A stretch of DNA of 25,000 bases from Chrysomallon squamiferum (Eukaryota > Mollusca > Gastropoda > Neomphalida > Peltospiridae): the NCBI GenBank assembly GCA_012295275.1, contig CM022666.1:2953616-2978615 (forward strand), written 5' to 3'. Below the pieces are notes generated by a model that did not search any database, was not told where the DNA came from, and worked only from the letters and a program-made list of their open reading frames with translations. Below, in pieces: positions 9,498 through 20,360 of the stretch. The translations under genes and the position numbers were made by a program. The stretch's first letter is position 1; each line of letters opens with the position of its first letter.

Positions 9498-10880
9498 TTA
9501 AAGATAAGATAAAAACGCATTTTAAAAAAAATATTCAAAATATCCATAAGCTTGTTATTTTTGTTAAGTGTTTAAATATGTTTATCTTACAACCAATAAC
9601 AAATTCACAGATTTACTTACAAATCCCTTCAGTTCTAATAGAATTATTCTCACTAGACTACAAACAATGGAAAGATTTGGACTGACAAAGATGGAAGTAA
9701 AATAATTTAAAATAGCACCCAAGACAAATAATGATAAAATTTTGTTTTAAATTATTAATAGATTTTTCACAATTTATTTGTATTCACTAAATTGTAGAGT
9801 GTTGTAATAAAGGAAATAATTAAAAAAAAAAAATGTGAATTGATTTTAATATAATTACTTTCAGTTTTATATAACTAATATATAATACATACATATATAC
9901 ACAAAATTCAATATTGAAATCCTCTTGTAAATAAACATGAATTATTAAAAATGTGTTTCATGACACAAACACAACAAGGAATATTTAATTCTGAATAAAA
10001 TAAATAATTTATACCGTTAATATAATCTGAGACCATTAAAAATATGTTTATCTGCATTTGTTTTGACATAAATAATATTCCTGTCATATCAGGCATGTTC
10101 CAGTATTTATTTATTAACAAAATTTGATATATAAAAAAAATAACAATTAAGTATAACTCAATACCCCCGAAATCATTTTAGAATTATTAAGAATAAAAAA
10201 TAGTTTAATAAAACTTTAATTAATGTGCCATCTTTTAACACATTTGTCAGAATCTGTTCTGAAAAAAAAAAAAAAAAAATTAAAAATATTTTTCATTTAT
10301 GCTTAGAAATATATGTGAATATTTATTTCAGTAAAATTAAAAAATAAACGTTTCTGAAAATTAATAAGAAAATTTTAATTAAAATTGCAAATTCTTACAA
10401 ATTGTACAAACAGGTCTGAGAACTCATTTCAAAATATTAATAATATTAACAACAACAATATAAGACAGATATACAAGAAATGATTTTGATTAATATCTGA
10501 TACCTTTATGAAAAAATGAACCAAAGAACCCCAACACTTCTCAATATACTTTTTTAAAAAAAAATCAAGTTCAAAATAAAAGTTCACGTCATGAATGATA
10601 TAGCGATCCGTTTTGTTTTGGATAACATTTCATTTGTAATCTCACGATGAATTTAATTTTGATATTAATATGTCCAAAAACAGCTTCCCTCAAAGGAAAA
10701 GAGCTTTCAAATTAGAAACAGAAATTTCATACCAAGAGAATTCTGAAAATTTTTTTTTTTTTAAAAACAGTTGTCTTCATCTCCAGTACTGACATTGTGA
10801 CTGATATTGTTTTATATTTGTATTAATTCTGAGAAGATTAAGAAAATAAAAAAGTCATGTTGTCTATGTGTTTTGTATAT
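9498..10880. other. Long AT-rich gene-free stretch
   Basis: Nearly 1.4 kb of very AT-rich sequence with short A runs (9822-9833, 10262-10279, 10557-10563) and a T run (10749-10762). No open frame beyond about 70 codons, no exon signature and no tandem structure beyond short ATT/AAT steps. A CRE half-site (ACGTCA) sits near 10586. I see nothing else. Confidence 0.55.
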
Positions 10881-11049
10881 TTGTTTATTTGTTTGTTTGT
10901 TTGTTTGTTTGTTTAAAATAAAGAATGGTTTTCATTACTTGTTTCCTGAGTTTGTGTAATGGTTATTTTTTTCTCAGAAATAATTTGGTTACCATCATCA
11001 AATTAACATATCTTTTCTTTCTTTCTTTCTTTTTTTTTTTTTTATTAGT

Positions 11050-11081
<32 letters not shown>

Positions 11082-11275
11082 TGGTTTTTTAACTTTTATT
11101 TATTTATTTGGTTTTTTTAACTTTTATATATCTTTTATGAACTGTTTATTTTATATCTTTTTTAATTTTTTTTACATATTATTTATTTATTTATTATTAC
11201 TATTATTGTTTATTATTAATTATCATAAAAAAAAAGACACATTTTTTTTTTTTTTTTAAATAAATAAATAAAATA
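10881..11275. repeat. (TTTG)n, T-rich and TTTA tracts
   Basis: About eight TTTG units (10881-10914), a unique spacer, TTTC steps running into a T homopolymer (11012-11043), then TTA and TTTA repeats broken by two similar segments (GGTTTTTTAACTTTTAT) near 11083 and 11110. It closes with A9, T17 and AAAT steps (11226-11275). Confidence 0.82.
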
Positions 11276-11512
11276 AAGCAAGCAGATCCCCAAATAATCC
11301 AAACCAATACAGATGCAGTAAATGATTAAGAAAAATCACAAACAAAATTCTACATGAAGAGAAAAATAATCTATCTTCTTACAAGCTTCCATAAAACAAT
11401 GTAAACAAACAGAAGATTATATTCACCAATGCCACTAGAACCATGCATTGCAGGAATGACTTACATTCCCAGAGAAAGGTCATAACCAGCATCAGGCATG
11501 GCAGAGAAATGA
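11276..11512. other. Unique stretch, no gene recognised
   Basis: Ordinary unique sequence. The 128-residue minus-strand frame crossing it is held open partly by the neighbouring GA/TA repeat and has no recognisable domain. Confidence 0.45.

Positions 11513-11573
<61 letters not shown>
11513..11573. repeat. (AT)11 (AG)19 compound microsatellite
   Basis: Pure AT steps (11513-11535) switch to pure AG steps to about 11573. On the minus strand this is TC followed by TA, the same order seen at 23339-23404. Confidence 0.96.
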
Positions 11574-11575
<2 letters not shown>

Positions 11576-11928
11576 AAAATTCTGTGTTTAGCTTTAACAA
11601 TTGTTCTTGTTCTTTTCTTTTGAAAGAGAAATATTGGGGTTTAAATAACAAAATAACAAAATAATAAATAAATACCAAAAAAGAAAAAAGAAAAAAGATA
11701 CAGAACTTTAAAAAAAAAACGTTTTCTGGAAAATATTGAGAAATATGGGGTATAGTACAATCCATGCAAAGTTATATTTTTTAAAGGATAAAAGATATAA
11801 AAAAAAGAAAAAAACAGAAATTGTTTTCTAGAAAGTATCTATAAATGTATTTTTAGAAAGAGTCAGAGAGTAAAACAATAAAATTAGTAAAAGCAAAACA
11901 ATAATGAAAAAAAAAAAAAAAAAAAAAC

Positions 11929-11963
<35 letters not shown>

Positions 11964-12375
11964 TCAGGGAAAATAGCTTGGCCAAATAATATTTGTGTTC
12001 TTGAAAATCTTTTTGTAATTTGTTTTTTACGAAGTGTCAAACTGGCATAACAAAAACAAAACAAAAAAAAAGAAAGAAATATGACAAAAACTAAGTAAGC
12101 TGTTTTACAGATATCGTGCATTCCCAATTTAGAAAATACTAAAATAAATAACTATGATTCATGAGTGAAAACTTTCAAAGACAAAACAATTTTCTTTCTT
12201 ACTTTTTACACAATTTTTTAGATTATAAATTAACTGATCATGGGATCTTTTGCTCTTCAACAACATAAAAGTACAAGAAGCCAATCCATTATTTAAATTT
12301 TGAGTATTTTAATTTATTTATTTTTACATAATTATATTTAGATTATCAGAAAGATTATTGTCATAGTGACCTTAC
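11574..12375. other. AT-rich stretch with poly(A) and (AAAAG)n
   Basis: Unique AT-rich sequence containing A21, C, A16 (11907-11944) and four AAAAG units (about 11941-11960). Two segments resemble each other: TTTCTGGAAAATATTGAGAAAT near 11724 and TTTCTAGAAAGTATCTATAAAT near 11825. No gene seen. Confidence 0.45.
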
Positions 12376-12379
12376 TTTT

Positions 12380-12748
12380 ACATGAATACTACTACAGTTA
12401 TTATTACTACTATTACTAATAACACCATCACTACCACTAATGCTACTACTCTCGTTATTAATACTACTATCACTTTTACTAATACTACCACCAACATCAC
12501 TATTATCAGTTACTACTACTACCACTACTACTACTACTACCACTACTATTACTGATACAATTACTGCTACTACCACTACTACTATTACAATCACTATTAC
12601 TACTGATACTACTACTACTACCACCACTACTACAACTGTTACAACCACTATTAGTACTTCTATTATTACTATTATTACCACCACTACTACTACTACTATT
12701 ACTACTATCACCAGCACCATGATTATTATTACCAATGATAATAATTTT
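12380..12748. repeat. ACT/ATT/ACC triplet mosaic
   Basis: About 370 bases of triplets related to ACT, with ATT, ACC, ATC and ACA variants, similar in style to 8551-9024. Long open frames on both strands (Thr-rich plus, Val-rich minus) follow from stop-free triplets, not from coding selection. Confidence 0.9.
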
Positions 12749-12962
12749 TAAGATTAACGTAATGTCTAATACGTCATATTTGGCTGGATTCTGAAACAGC
12801 TCAATGGATCCACTACTCAATGGATGGATCCACTGAATGTCTAGAAGGAAATGCTAGAACCATTCAGTTCTAAGAATGAAATAAATCTTTACAGTTTAAA
12901 AAAATTAAACATTAAATATTAATATTGATGTTCGCAACAGGCTGTTATTGGATAAATCTTAA

Positions 12963-12965
<3 letters not shown>
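12749..12965. other. Unique patch with small duplication and stem-loop
   Basis: CTCAATGGATCCACT and CTCAATGGATGGATCCACT lie in tandem (12799-12834). Immediately after, ACTGAATG (12832-12839) and CATTCAGT (12861-12868) form an 8-bp inverted repeat around a 21-base loop that holds two CTAGAA copies. No gene is visible. Confidence 0.6.
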
Positions 12966-13009
<44 letters not shown>

Positions 13010-13016
13010 AATAAAA
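12966..13016. repeat. A42 homopolymer
   Basis: Forty-two uninterrupted A (12966-13007) then AAT steps. The longest homopolymer in the window; it may mark the 3' end of an old plus-strand retroposed sequence. Its length in an assembly is unreliable. Confidence 0.95.
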
Positions 13017-13152
13017 AAGTTTGAGAACTAAAATCAAATTCACGATTAACAAGATATTTACTTAATACATTAACTCATGTGAAATGTGGATGTCACTGTA
13101 AAAATTAATGGCTTTAAACCAGTTTATTTTCGTTTCCAAATATCATTATATA

Positions 13153-13223
13153 TTTTTTTTTTTTTTTTTTTTTTTAAAAGACAGAACTATGAGGGTAAAT
13201 AAAAAAAAAAAAAAAAAAAAAAA
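13153..13223. repeat. T23 / A23 inverted homopolymer pair
   Basis: T23 (13153-13175), a 25-base spacer, then A23 (13201-13223). The two arms are complementary and could extrude as a 23-bp hairpin. Confidence 0.93.
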
Positions 13224-13884
13224 GGAACCAAAGCAAAATTAAGAGAATTCTGTTTTGACTGCTACTAAAATAAACAATTCCAAAGACTCAAGAACACCAT
13301 GACTCAACATCTGCATGGTAATTGAATGCCGTTGCTGCCGTCTCACATGAAGTAACATTTAAGAAAAGTCACCTTTACCATCTGAACACAAAAAAAAAGA
13401 AAAAAAAAAAAAAGAAAAAGGAAAAGTAAATATTAGTGTTAGGAAGATCAATACCAGCTGAATGATGAACTTCTTGAAACATTAGGATCAAAGATTTAAT
13501 TTTCGTAATGAAAAAGTGAGTGTATCAAAAGAGAAAAAAAAAAAGTAAAAAATAAAATAATGATGATGAAAATAACCACTGATGGTTGTCATTAAAATGG
13601 AACGTATCAAAATTTTTATAATTACAAAGCCATCAAGAATGATCTATGTATTTCTTTGTGTGTTGTTCTTTGTAAGTTCTCTTCAATGACTCAGAGAATG
13701 CAATCTTAACATTTCTATTTACTATAAAGATTTTTAATGTTAATGATAAATATTATTATTTTTATGATTAAAATTTACTCTTTAAGACCAAATTACAATT
13801 TTTATTTACCTTGTTTGTTAGAAATCTCAATACAGACTATAAATATGTTACTAATATTATAATGCATTTTAATATTTATTTCTA
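13224..13884. other. Unique stretch with short A-rich runs
   Basis: Unique sequence with an A-rich run at 13388-13420. A patch near 13290-13370 has mixed composition and includes TGACTCA. No gene, RNA gene or tandem structure was recognised. Confidence 0.45.
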
Positions 13885-14177
13885 ATGTTATGTATTATTG
13901 TAATTATTATTGTTGTTATTATTGTTATTGTTGCTATTATTATTATTATATTGTTATTGTTATCATTATTATTATCATTATTATTATTCTTGTTTGTTGT
14001 TGTTGTTATTATTGTTATTGTTGATATTATTATTATATTGTTGTTATTGTTATCATTATTGTTATTATTATTGTTATAATTATTATTGTTGTTATTATTA
14101 TTGTTATTGTTGTTGTTATTATTACTGTTATAATAATAATTATTATTGTCATTATTGTTATTATTATTAACAGTTAG
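13885..14177. repeat. TTA/TTG triplet mosaic with internal duplication
   Basis: ATT and GTT triplets throughout. A block reading GTTATTGTTG(C/A)TATTATTATT then ATATTG and GTTATCATTATT appears near 13925 and again near 14016, so a ~91-base block was duplicated inside the array. Frames here are Asn, Leu/Val or Tyr runs. Confidence 0.9.
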
Positions 14178-14529
14178 CATTGTTTACCTTTACAACAGAC
14201 AACAAAGTGTCTTTGTAATCTAGAATCAGAAATTATTATTATTTATTTTTGTACCTATCTTCCAGCACTTCACATTGAAAACTGTGTAATTATAAAGCTG
14301 TCAAAAAACCACTGTACATTACATTACACACTATTGTTAATCTTCAGGGAATTATTTACAATGCCTCATTATAATGTCCTGTACAGAGCCATATCAGTGC
14401 TTTATTTCCTTATTACTGACAATATTTATAAACAATAAACATAATTTAAAACACAAAGAAGCAACTATGTAATATTGTATAGGTTATTGTTAATTGTATT
14501 CCACAATGTTTCTCCATTTAAACCTGTTG
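14178..14529. other. Unique AT-rich stretch, nothing recognised
   Basis: Mixed unique sequence with a short TGTACATTACATTACAC motif. No open frame of note. Confidence 0.5.
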
Positions 14530-14990
14530 TTTTTTTTTTTTTTTTTTTTTATAGTTTTCTTAAAGTTTTTAATAGACACACATATTTACACATCCCTCAT
14601 AGGCTCATATACACACACACTTATCACACACAGATACACAGACATCTACACATGCTGACACACTGACACACACACCCACACACACACATACAGACCCCCT
14701 CAGAGACTCAGACACCCACACCATGCTGTTATCATTATCACATCATCATCATCATCATCATCATTGTTTTATCTCGGTTTGTCTGTTTATAACTAGAAAA
14801 CGTCATTTTTATTATTTTACCTATCATATTTGAGAATTAATTACGTAGATAAAATGATGAATTAAAAAAAAAAAAACAACACACACACACACATACACAG
14901 ACATATACACATGCAGACGCACAAACAGAAATTCACACAAAACACACACACACACACACACACACAGTCACATACACTATTTATACAGGC
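14530..14990. repeat. T21 and interrupted CA-rich tracts
   Basis: T21 (14530-14550), then CA/GACA-rich imperfect repeats (about 14575-14715), a CAT run (14740-14763), a unique spacer with ATTACGTAG near 14842, A12 (14864-14876) and more CA repeats with a pure (CA)n block at 14941-14966. Confidence 0.85.
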
Positions 14991-15319
14991 ATAACTAAAC
15001 ACACTTGCATCCACCACGAGGACAATTAATTAACAACGCAAATTTACTGGGTTTTAATTCCTGATGACAAGGACAAACACATTTTGTTATAAAATAATAA
15101 TTGCACAGCTTAAATTATCAATACACTTCACACCTGCCAAGCTGATGTTTGTAGATAATGAACAATAAACACTTCATTGTAAGATAATACCTGCAGCAAT
15201 TAGCTAACCCAGCCACACATTATTACCTGTATACTCATAGCACCTTAATTATTAATTATCATAAATAATTAAAACTCCTTCAAACAAAGCAGAAGCTGTT
15301 GTAAAACCAGGCACAATAA
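14991..15319. other. Unique island with TAAT-type motifs
   Basis: About 330 bases with no simple repeat. Homeodomain-type cores cluster at about 15190-15280 (ATTAGCTAA, TTAATTATTAATTATC, AATAATTAAAAC). In an AT-rich genome such cores are common, so an enhancer is only a possibility. No gene seen. Confidence 0.3.
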
Positions 15320-15351
15320 TAAAAAAAAAAAAAAAAAAAAATAAAAAAAAA
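15320..15351. repeat. Poly(A) tract
   Basis: A21, one T, A9: an A-rich homopolymer with no clear retroposon body attached. Confidence 0.9.
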
Positions 15352-16935
15352 ATTACTGAAGAAACTGTTAGACAAAGACTTAATTCCATTAATGTTTAAT
15401 AATTTATTTATAAAATTTTCTTTCAGGAATGGTTCTGTTGCTGAGAAAGATTGACAGATAAAATGACAGAAAGGGATAGAAATGTAAATTTAATTAAATT
15501 AAATTAAATAATGTATTTTTACAAATAAATAAATAAAGAATTCTAAATAAGTAATTTAACAAAAAATAATGAATTTAAAATTAACAAATAATTTAATTTT
15601 TCACTGCTTATATTTAAATTAGCATGATGTATGATATGAACAAATAAACCACTAAGAACTAAAAAAATAAACAAAATAAACAAACAAACAAAAAACACAT
15701 CAGCTATATGAATACAAAAATCTAAGTTTAAATTAACAGAATTTTAACAACAGTTTGCAGAAGGCAAAATCATTTAAAATTATACAGGAATGTGTGTATA
15801 TAGTCAAATTAATTTACTAACAGACATAAAACTGGGAAAACATGACCTAGTAACTCATCACACCAAACTGCCTAACAGAACAACACGAACCTAGATCCAA
15901 GAATAAAGCAATTTGCGAAAATAAACTTTTCAACAGTCGCAACGAACGACTTGCCAAATTCTTGATTCACAATCCATTCCTTCGTTGTTACAGTGAACAT
16001 CATAGTTTTGTAGTCATGGTAATAATTTTTCTTCCTGATGTTTTATTTGGAATTATATTGGTCTAAATTGGGAACCTGAAGTTTTTTTTTTTTTTTGATT
16101 TTTTTTTTCTTTTGAATTTTTTCCTTTTTTCTTTTTCTTTTTAAAATTTTTGATTTTTTTTTAAATTGAAATCAATGCAGTAGCAATCATGGCTGATTTT
16201 GGTGACCCATACATACATCAGTGGCTTGACAATAAAATTAGCTGGTGTGTGGGAAAGATGGTGTAGAAGAAAAATATTTTATTAGCAAAATAAATAAATA
16301 AAAGTGTAAGTTGATACATGTGACTAGTGTGGTTGAATTTTGAATAGCGGTTTTGCATTTATAAAAATAATGAAATAAACACATAATATGATTACATATA
16401 AAATAAATAAATAAATAAATTAATAAAACAAAATAACATGAACTGCTTAATAATAATACAACTGAAATAAAACTAAACAAAACAAAAACAAATCAAAAAT
16501 AAAATAAAATAAATGTATTAAAAATGTTTTAATTTTTTTTAATTTGTCATTTTATCTACAGAATTAATTCTGAAATATGACAGGTGAAAAAATAAAAATG
16601 ACACCAATGATAATAATAATAATATTACTAATAATAACAACAACAACAAAAACAAAAACAATAACATGAATGATAACATTACATACATCTTTTGAAATAT
16701 AGTAATAACATTAACAACAAGAACAATAATAAATATTTTAAAAAATAATAACTATGAAATTACATACTTTATATACTGAAATAACAAACAGATCTGGCAA
16801 TAGAACTGAATGCATTTCCACATGAAAACAATATGTAATGAATCAAAACAAATAAACATTTATGACATTAATCATGCTGGATAATCAAATAGAATTAATA
16901 AAATCTACTGGCTGTCTAGACACATAAAAAACAAA
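15352..16935. other. AT-rich gene-free stretch with minor repeats
   Basis: Mostly AT-rich sequence with ATTAA steps (15486-15512), AAAC steps (15660-15695), a T-rich block (16081-16162), AAAT runs (16286-16302, 16400-16425) and AAT/CAA steps (16612-16665). A unique, CpG-bearing patch at 15880-15995 includes GTCGCAACGAACGAC, whose ends are complementary. No gene, exon or RNA was recognised. Confidence 0.5.
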
Positions 16936-16947
16936 ATAAATAAATAA

Positions 16948-17000
<53 letters not shown>

Positions 17001-17073
17001 CATACACAACACACACACACACATACACATACATACATACACATACATACATACATATATACATATACATATG

Positions 17074-17114
<41 letters not shown>

Positions 17115-17131
17115 GTATATATATATATATA
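16936..17131. repeat. Compound (AAAT)n (TA)n (CA/CATA)n (CA)n (TA)n
   Basis: AAAT steps pass into about 23 TA units (to about 16996), CATA and CA steps with ACATAC variants (16997-17076), a pure CA block (17077-17111) and a short TA block (17116-17131). Frames here are Cys/Val and Tyr/Ile runs and are not genes. Confidence 0.95.
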
Positions 17132-17307
17132 GTAATAAACCAAATAAATGGAAAGAACAATATAATGATACTAAAACAAATAAACAATTAAATGTTTCAT
17201 TAGTAATTATAATAATAGGAATAGTAGTAGTAGAAAAATAATAATAATAATAACAGTAATAAAACATTTAAAATAGAAAATCAAAAACCAATAAAGATAC
17301 AAAAAAC

Positions 17308-17339
<32 letters not shown>

Positions 17340-17480
17340 AATTAATAACAATAAAAAATTGATAACGCACACCAAACGAAATGTCATAAGTAAATGGGTA
17401 TTGTTGCAAAACACAATAGAATAAATGCAATGAAAATAACTTGTTCTGAGTCTAGTCATATTAATGATGTTTTATACAGT
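17132..17480. other. AT-rich stretch with AAT and A22
   Basis: AAT/AGT steps (17208-17255) and a poly(A) run (17309-17331), otherwise unremarkable. No gene recognised. Confidence 0.5.
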
Positions 17481-17625
17481 GTGTGTTGTTCCCATACACT
17501 CGTAACATACGCTTGTTATCACACCATGTATGGGAAAAGCAGCAGGGAAACAGGGTCAGTGTTTGCTTCACTAATTAGCAAGTGATTTAATTATGCTAGC
17601 CGATTAATTAACAAAGAAAGTCAGT
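17481..17625. promoter_or_regulatory. Nested stem-loop beside a TAAT-motif cluster
   Basis: CCCATACA (17491-17498) pairs with TGTATGGG (17527-17534). Inside the loop, TAACA (17503-17507) pairs with TGTTA (17514-17518) around a 6-base loop. About 40 bases further on, CTAATTAGC (17571-17579), TTTAATTATG (17586-17595) and GATTAATTAAC (17602-17612) match cores bound by homeodomain proteins. The island has no simple repeat although its flanks do. It may be a structured RNA piece or an enhancer; neither is shown. Confidence 0.25.
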
Positions 17626-17698
17626 AAGATGTTTTCCAGTCATACAGCACAGTTTGTTTTTAATTATGATTCCTTTTCTTTTTTTCTTTTTCATTCAT

Positions 17699-17830
17699 TC
17701 ATTTATTTATTTATTTAATTACTATTATTATTGTTGTTGTTATTACTATTACTATTATTATTATTATTATTATTATTGTTATTGTTATTGTTATTACTAT
17801 TATCATTATCATTACTATCATTACTATTAC

Positions 17831-17894
<64 letters not shown>
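17699..17894. repeat. (TTTA)n and (ATT)n tract with GTT/ATC/ACT interruptions
   Basis: TTTA steps (17699-17718) lead into about 58 triplets, mostly ATT, with a central block of GTT and ATC/ACT triplets (17776-17828), ending in about 20 pure ATT units. Confidence 0.95.
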
Positions 17895-17898
<4 letters not shown>

Positions 17899-18250
17899 GG
17901 TCTTTTTTGTGAATGTTTTTAAACAATTATGGCAACACTTTTGGACAACCAGTTAAATGGTTTAATACAATTCTTCATTTTCTTCTTCAGTAATGGATCA
18001 AATGGGGAGATATCATGATATATGTATCATTAAATAACATAAATCAACACCGTAGTAAAAATAATAATAATAATAATAATAAAAAATTTTTAAAAAAATA
18101 AAATAAAATAAAATAAAATTCAGTTTAATATTTGAAGTACGTGCATAAGCAGTAATAATGATATTAAAATTATTAAGCATGATACAGAACAGGCCATTTT
18201 ATGAAATACAAACAAAAATATTTTGTTTTGTTTTGATTCTATAGCTGTTT
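17895..18250. other. AT-rich stretch with small AAT and AAAAT runs
   Basis: AAT run (18060-18083) and AAAAT steps (18099-18118). No gene recognised. Confidence 0.5.
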
Positions 18251-18352
18251 TAAACAAATGGGTTATATATTCACATGGATTATATGTATAGTATCTGTGT
18301 ATATCTATATGTATATGAGTATAAATATATATATATGTGTGTGTGTGTGTAT

Positions 18353-18392
<40 letters not shown>

Positions 18393-18465
18393 CTGTGGCT
18401 ATATGTATATACATATGAATGTATATTTGTATGTATGTAACTATATATGTATTCGTATGTATTCA
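18251..18465. repeat. TA/TG compound microsatellite
   Basis: Degenerate TATG steps, a short TA run (18325-18336), TG runs split by ATGTGTATG, a pure TG block (18360-18389) and more TATG steps. Confidence 0.93.
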
Positions 18466-18950
18466 TACACTTAATGTAACTATTTAATCTAAAATGCATC
18501 TTTCTCTCAAAACACATTCTAAGCAAAAATCTAACAGGGTTTTAGCACTAACTTTCTAACACACTAACTGATCCCTGCTTTACAACTTCCTAACCATTTT
18601 ACTTCTAACTTTTTACAACGCGAACAATATACGACACTATTGTCGCTCTACCTTTCTAGTAATGTCTATATAAATAATACTTCCATTAGTAAGACAAGTA
18701 AAAAAAAATGTGATCTGCACTAAAAATCACATTAAGTGTTTCACAGCATTTGCTAAACTAGCTAGCTGCAGGATAATGTAGGAAAAGGGGAGAAAAAAAA
18801 AAAAAAAGAAAAGAAGAAGAGAAAAACTCCACCATTTTCATTCGACTGGATGCATTGATTAACAAACACACAGATCAAAGCGATGACATGAAAACCAATG
18901 ACAAGCACAGGCACATCAGTTCACACCAGTCGCCAATCAAGAGTGAAATT
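18466..18950. other. Unique island with a CpG-bearing hairpin
   Basis: Mostly unique. CTAAC-type motifs recur at 18548-18610. A 9-bp stem with one bulged base forms between GCGA-A-CAATA (18620-18629) and TATTGTCGC (18638-18646) with an 8-base loop. CpG is locally frequent in this small patch. A14 lies near 18793-18806. No gene seen. Confidence 0.45.
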
Positions 18951-18952
18951 AC

Positions 18953-19139
18953 TCTCTCACTTTCTTACTTTCCCTTTTTCTCTTTCTCTTTTCTTTTTCT
19001 TTCAATCTCTCGCTCCTTTTTTACTTTTTTTTTTTCTTCCCCTATTTTCTTTCTCTCTCTCTGTCTCCTTTTTACTTTTTACTTTTTCTCTTCCCTCCTT
19101 TCCTTGCTTTTTTCTTTTATTTCTTTTTTTTCTTTCTCT

Positions 19140-19174
<35 letters not shown>

Positions 19175-19287
19175 AGCTTTTAATCTTTTCCTTCCTTCCT
19201 GTCTTAATTCTCCATTTTACTGCCTTATTTCTGTCTTCCTGCTTTCTTTTTCTCTCTATTCAAATGCCTCATATCCTTCTGTCTTTT

Positions 19288-19358
<71 letters not shown>
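18953..19358. repeat. ~400 bp pyrimidine tract with two pure (TC)n blocks
   Basis: Almost every base on the plus strand is T or C. Pure TC blocks are at 19144-19172 and 19291-19354 (32 units). The 213-residue plus-strand frame spanning it (18855-19496) is a Ser/Leu/Phe translation of the tract; it is stop-free because T/C-only codons cannot be stops. It shows no domain and is not called as a gene. Confidence 0.93.
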
Positions 19359-19645
19359 ATCATTTTAAATGATAATAACAAACAAAAAAATCAAACAAAA
19401 AACCCTCCATCTAATCTAACATCACAGAAACAGAAAAATGAAAAAAAAAAAAAAAAACCAAGCCAACTGGAGTTAAAGGTGCATGTTGCATTTTGATTTG
19501 AAATCTGATTTACAGTTTTACAGTCAACTGTAATTTATCTGGTGTATTCAACATCTAAATGACTTCACATTTAAACTGATTAACATGAACGACCGCTAAG
19601 TGCAGTGAAAACTTTACAGTGAACAAACGAGAAATAAAACTGCAT
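19359..19645. other. Unique stretch with a 16 bp palindrome
   Basis: Contains A17 (19440-19457) and TTACAGT-CA-ACTGTAA (19518-19533), a perfect inverted repeat with a 2-base spacer. The last ~40 bases begin to resemble the array that follows. No gene seen. Confidence 0.55.
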
Positions 19646-20360
19646 TACTCGAAAGGTTCCAACATACTGAATATATTTTTTGTTACCATTTTTATTCATA
19701 CCGTACTACTAAAGGTTTTAACATTCCAAATGACATTTCTGTTACAGTGGATAATGGAACAGTGACAATATTTAAATTAGTATCGCATTGAATCAAAGGT
19801 CTTGACACACTAAATGTTTTTTTAACTATTCAAATTAGTAATAGATTATTCTTAGTGCATTAATGTATTACTATTTAAATTAGTACTCTATTATTTTTAA
19901 TAAGTTTTAATAAGTACTGCATAATAATAAAGGTTTCAACACCCAAAATAATATCTCATTATTATTTAAAATAGCATTATTTTTTAGTAAAGGTCATAGC
20001 ATACTAATCATCTTTTTGTTATTTTAAATCAGCACTGAAGGTTTTAACATAATAAACAACTTTTTATAACTGCTCAAATGTGTCCTACATAAAACAGAAG
20101 GAATGTTTTATATTAAATGTTTCCATTTATCTAAAACAACATTTTATAATTATTTAAACAGATCCATTAAAAATATTTTATAAGTACTGAACATTAATGG
20201 TTTTTACACTCTGTATGTTTTATTATTTAAAACGTTCCTATAAAACTAAAAAAAAATATATATATACATACACTTTAAACTATAGTTTTTAACACCCTAA
20301 ATAACTTTCTATTATTATTTAAATTAGTCCTATAAATCTGAAATAAAGAGTACTCTAAAT
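19646..20360 (+). repeat. Decayed flank of the 80 bp tandem array
   Basis: AAAGGTTTTAACAC-like anchors recur at 19652, 19711, 19795, 19929, 19989 and 20037. Each is followed by a variant of TAAATAACATTTT and ATTATTTAAATTAGT, then AGTACT- or TAAAA-type sequence. Spacing varies from about 48 to 134. This matches the homogeneous array beyond, so it is the aged edge of the same family. Confidence 0.7.

Noticed and set aside
12361-12751. Overlapping Val-rich, Thr-rich and Ser/Asn-rich frames of 100-124 residues
   Set aside because: Stop-free translations of ACT/ATT triplet repeats in several frames and both strands at once.
18855-19496. 213-residue open frame on the plus strand, the longest in the window
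   Set aside because: It is held open by the T/C-only tract, in which stop codons cannot occur. The product is Ser/Leu/Phe low complexity with no domain.
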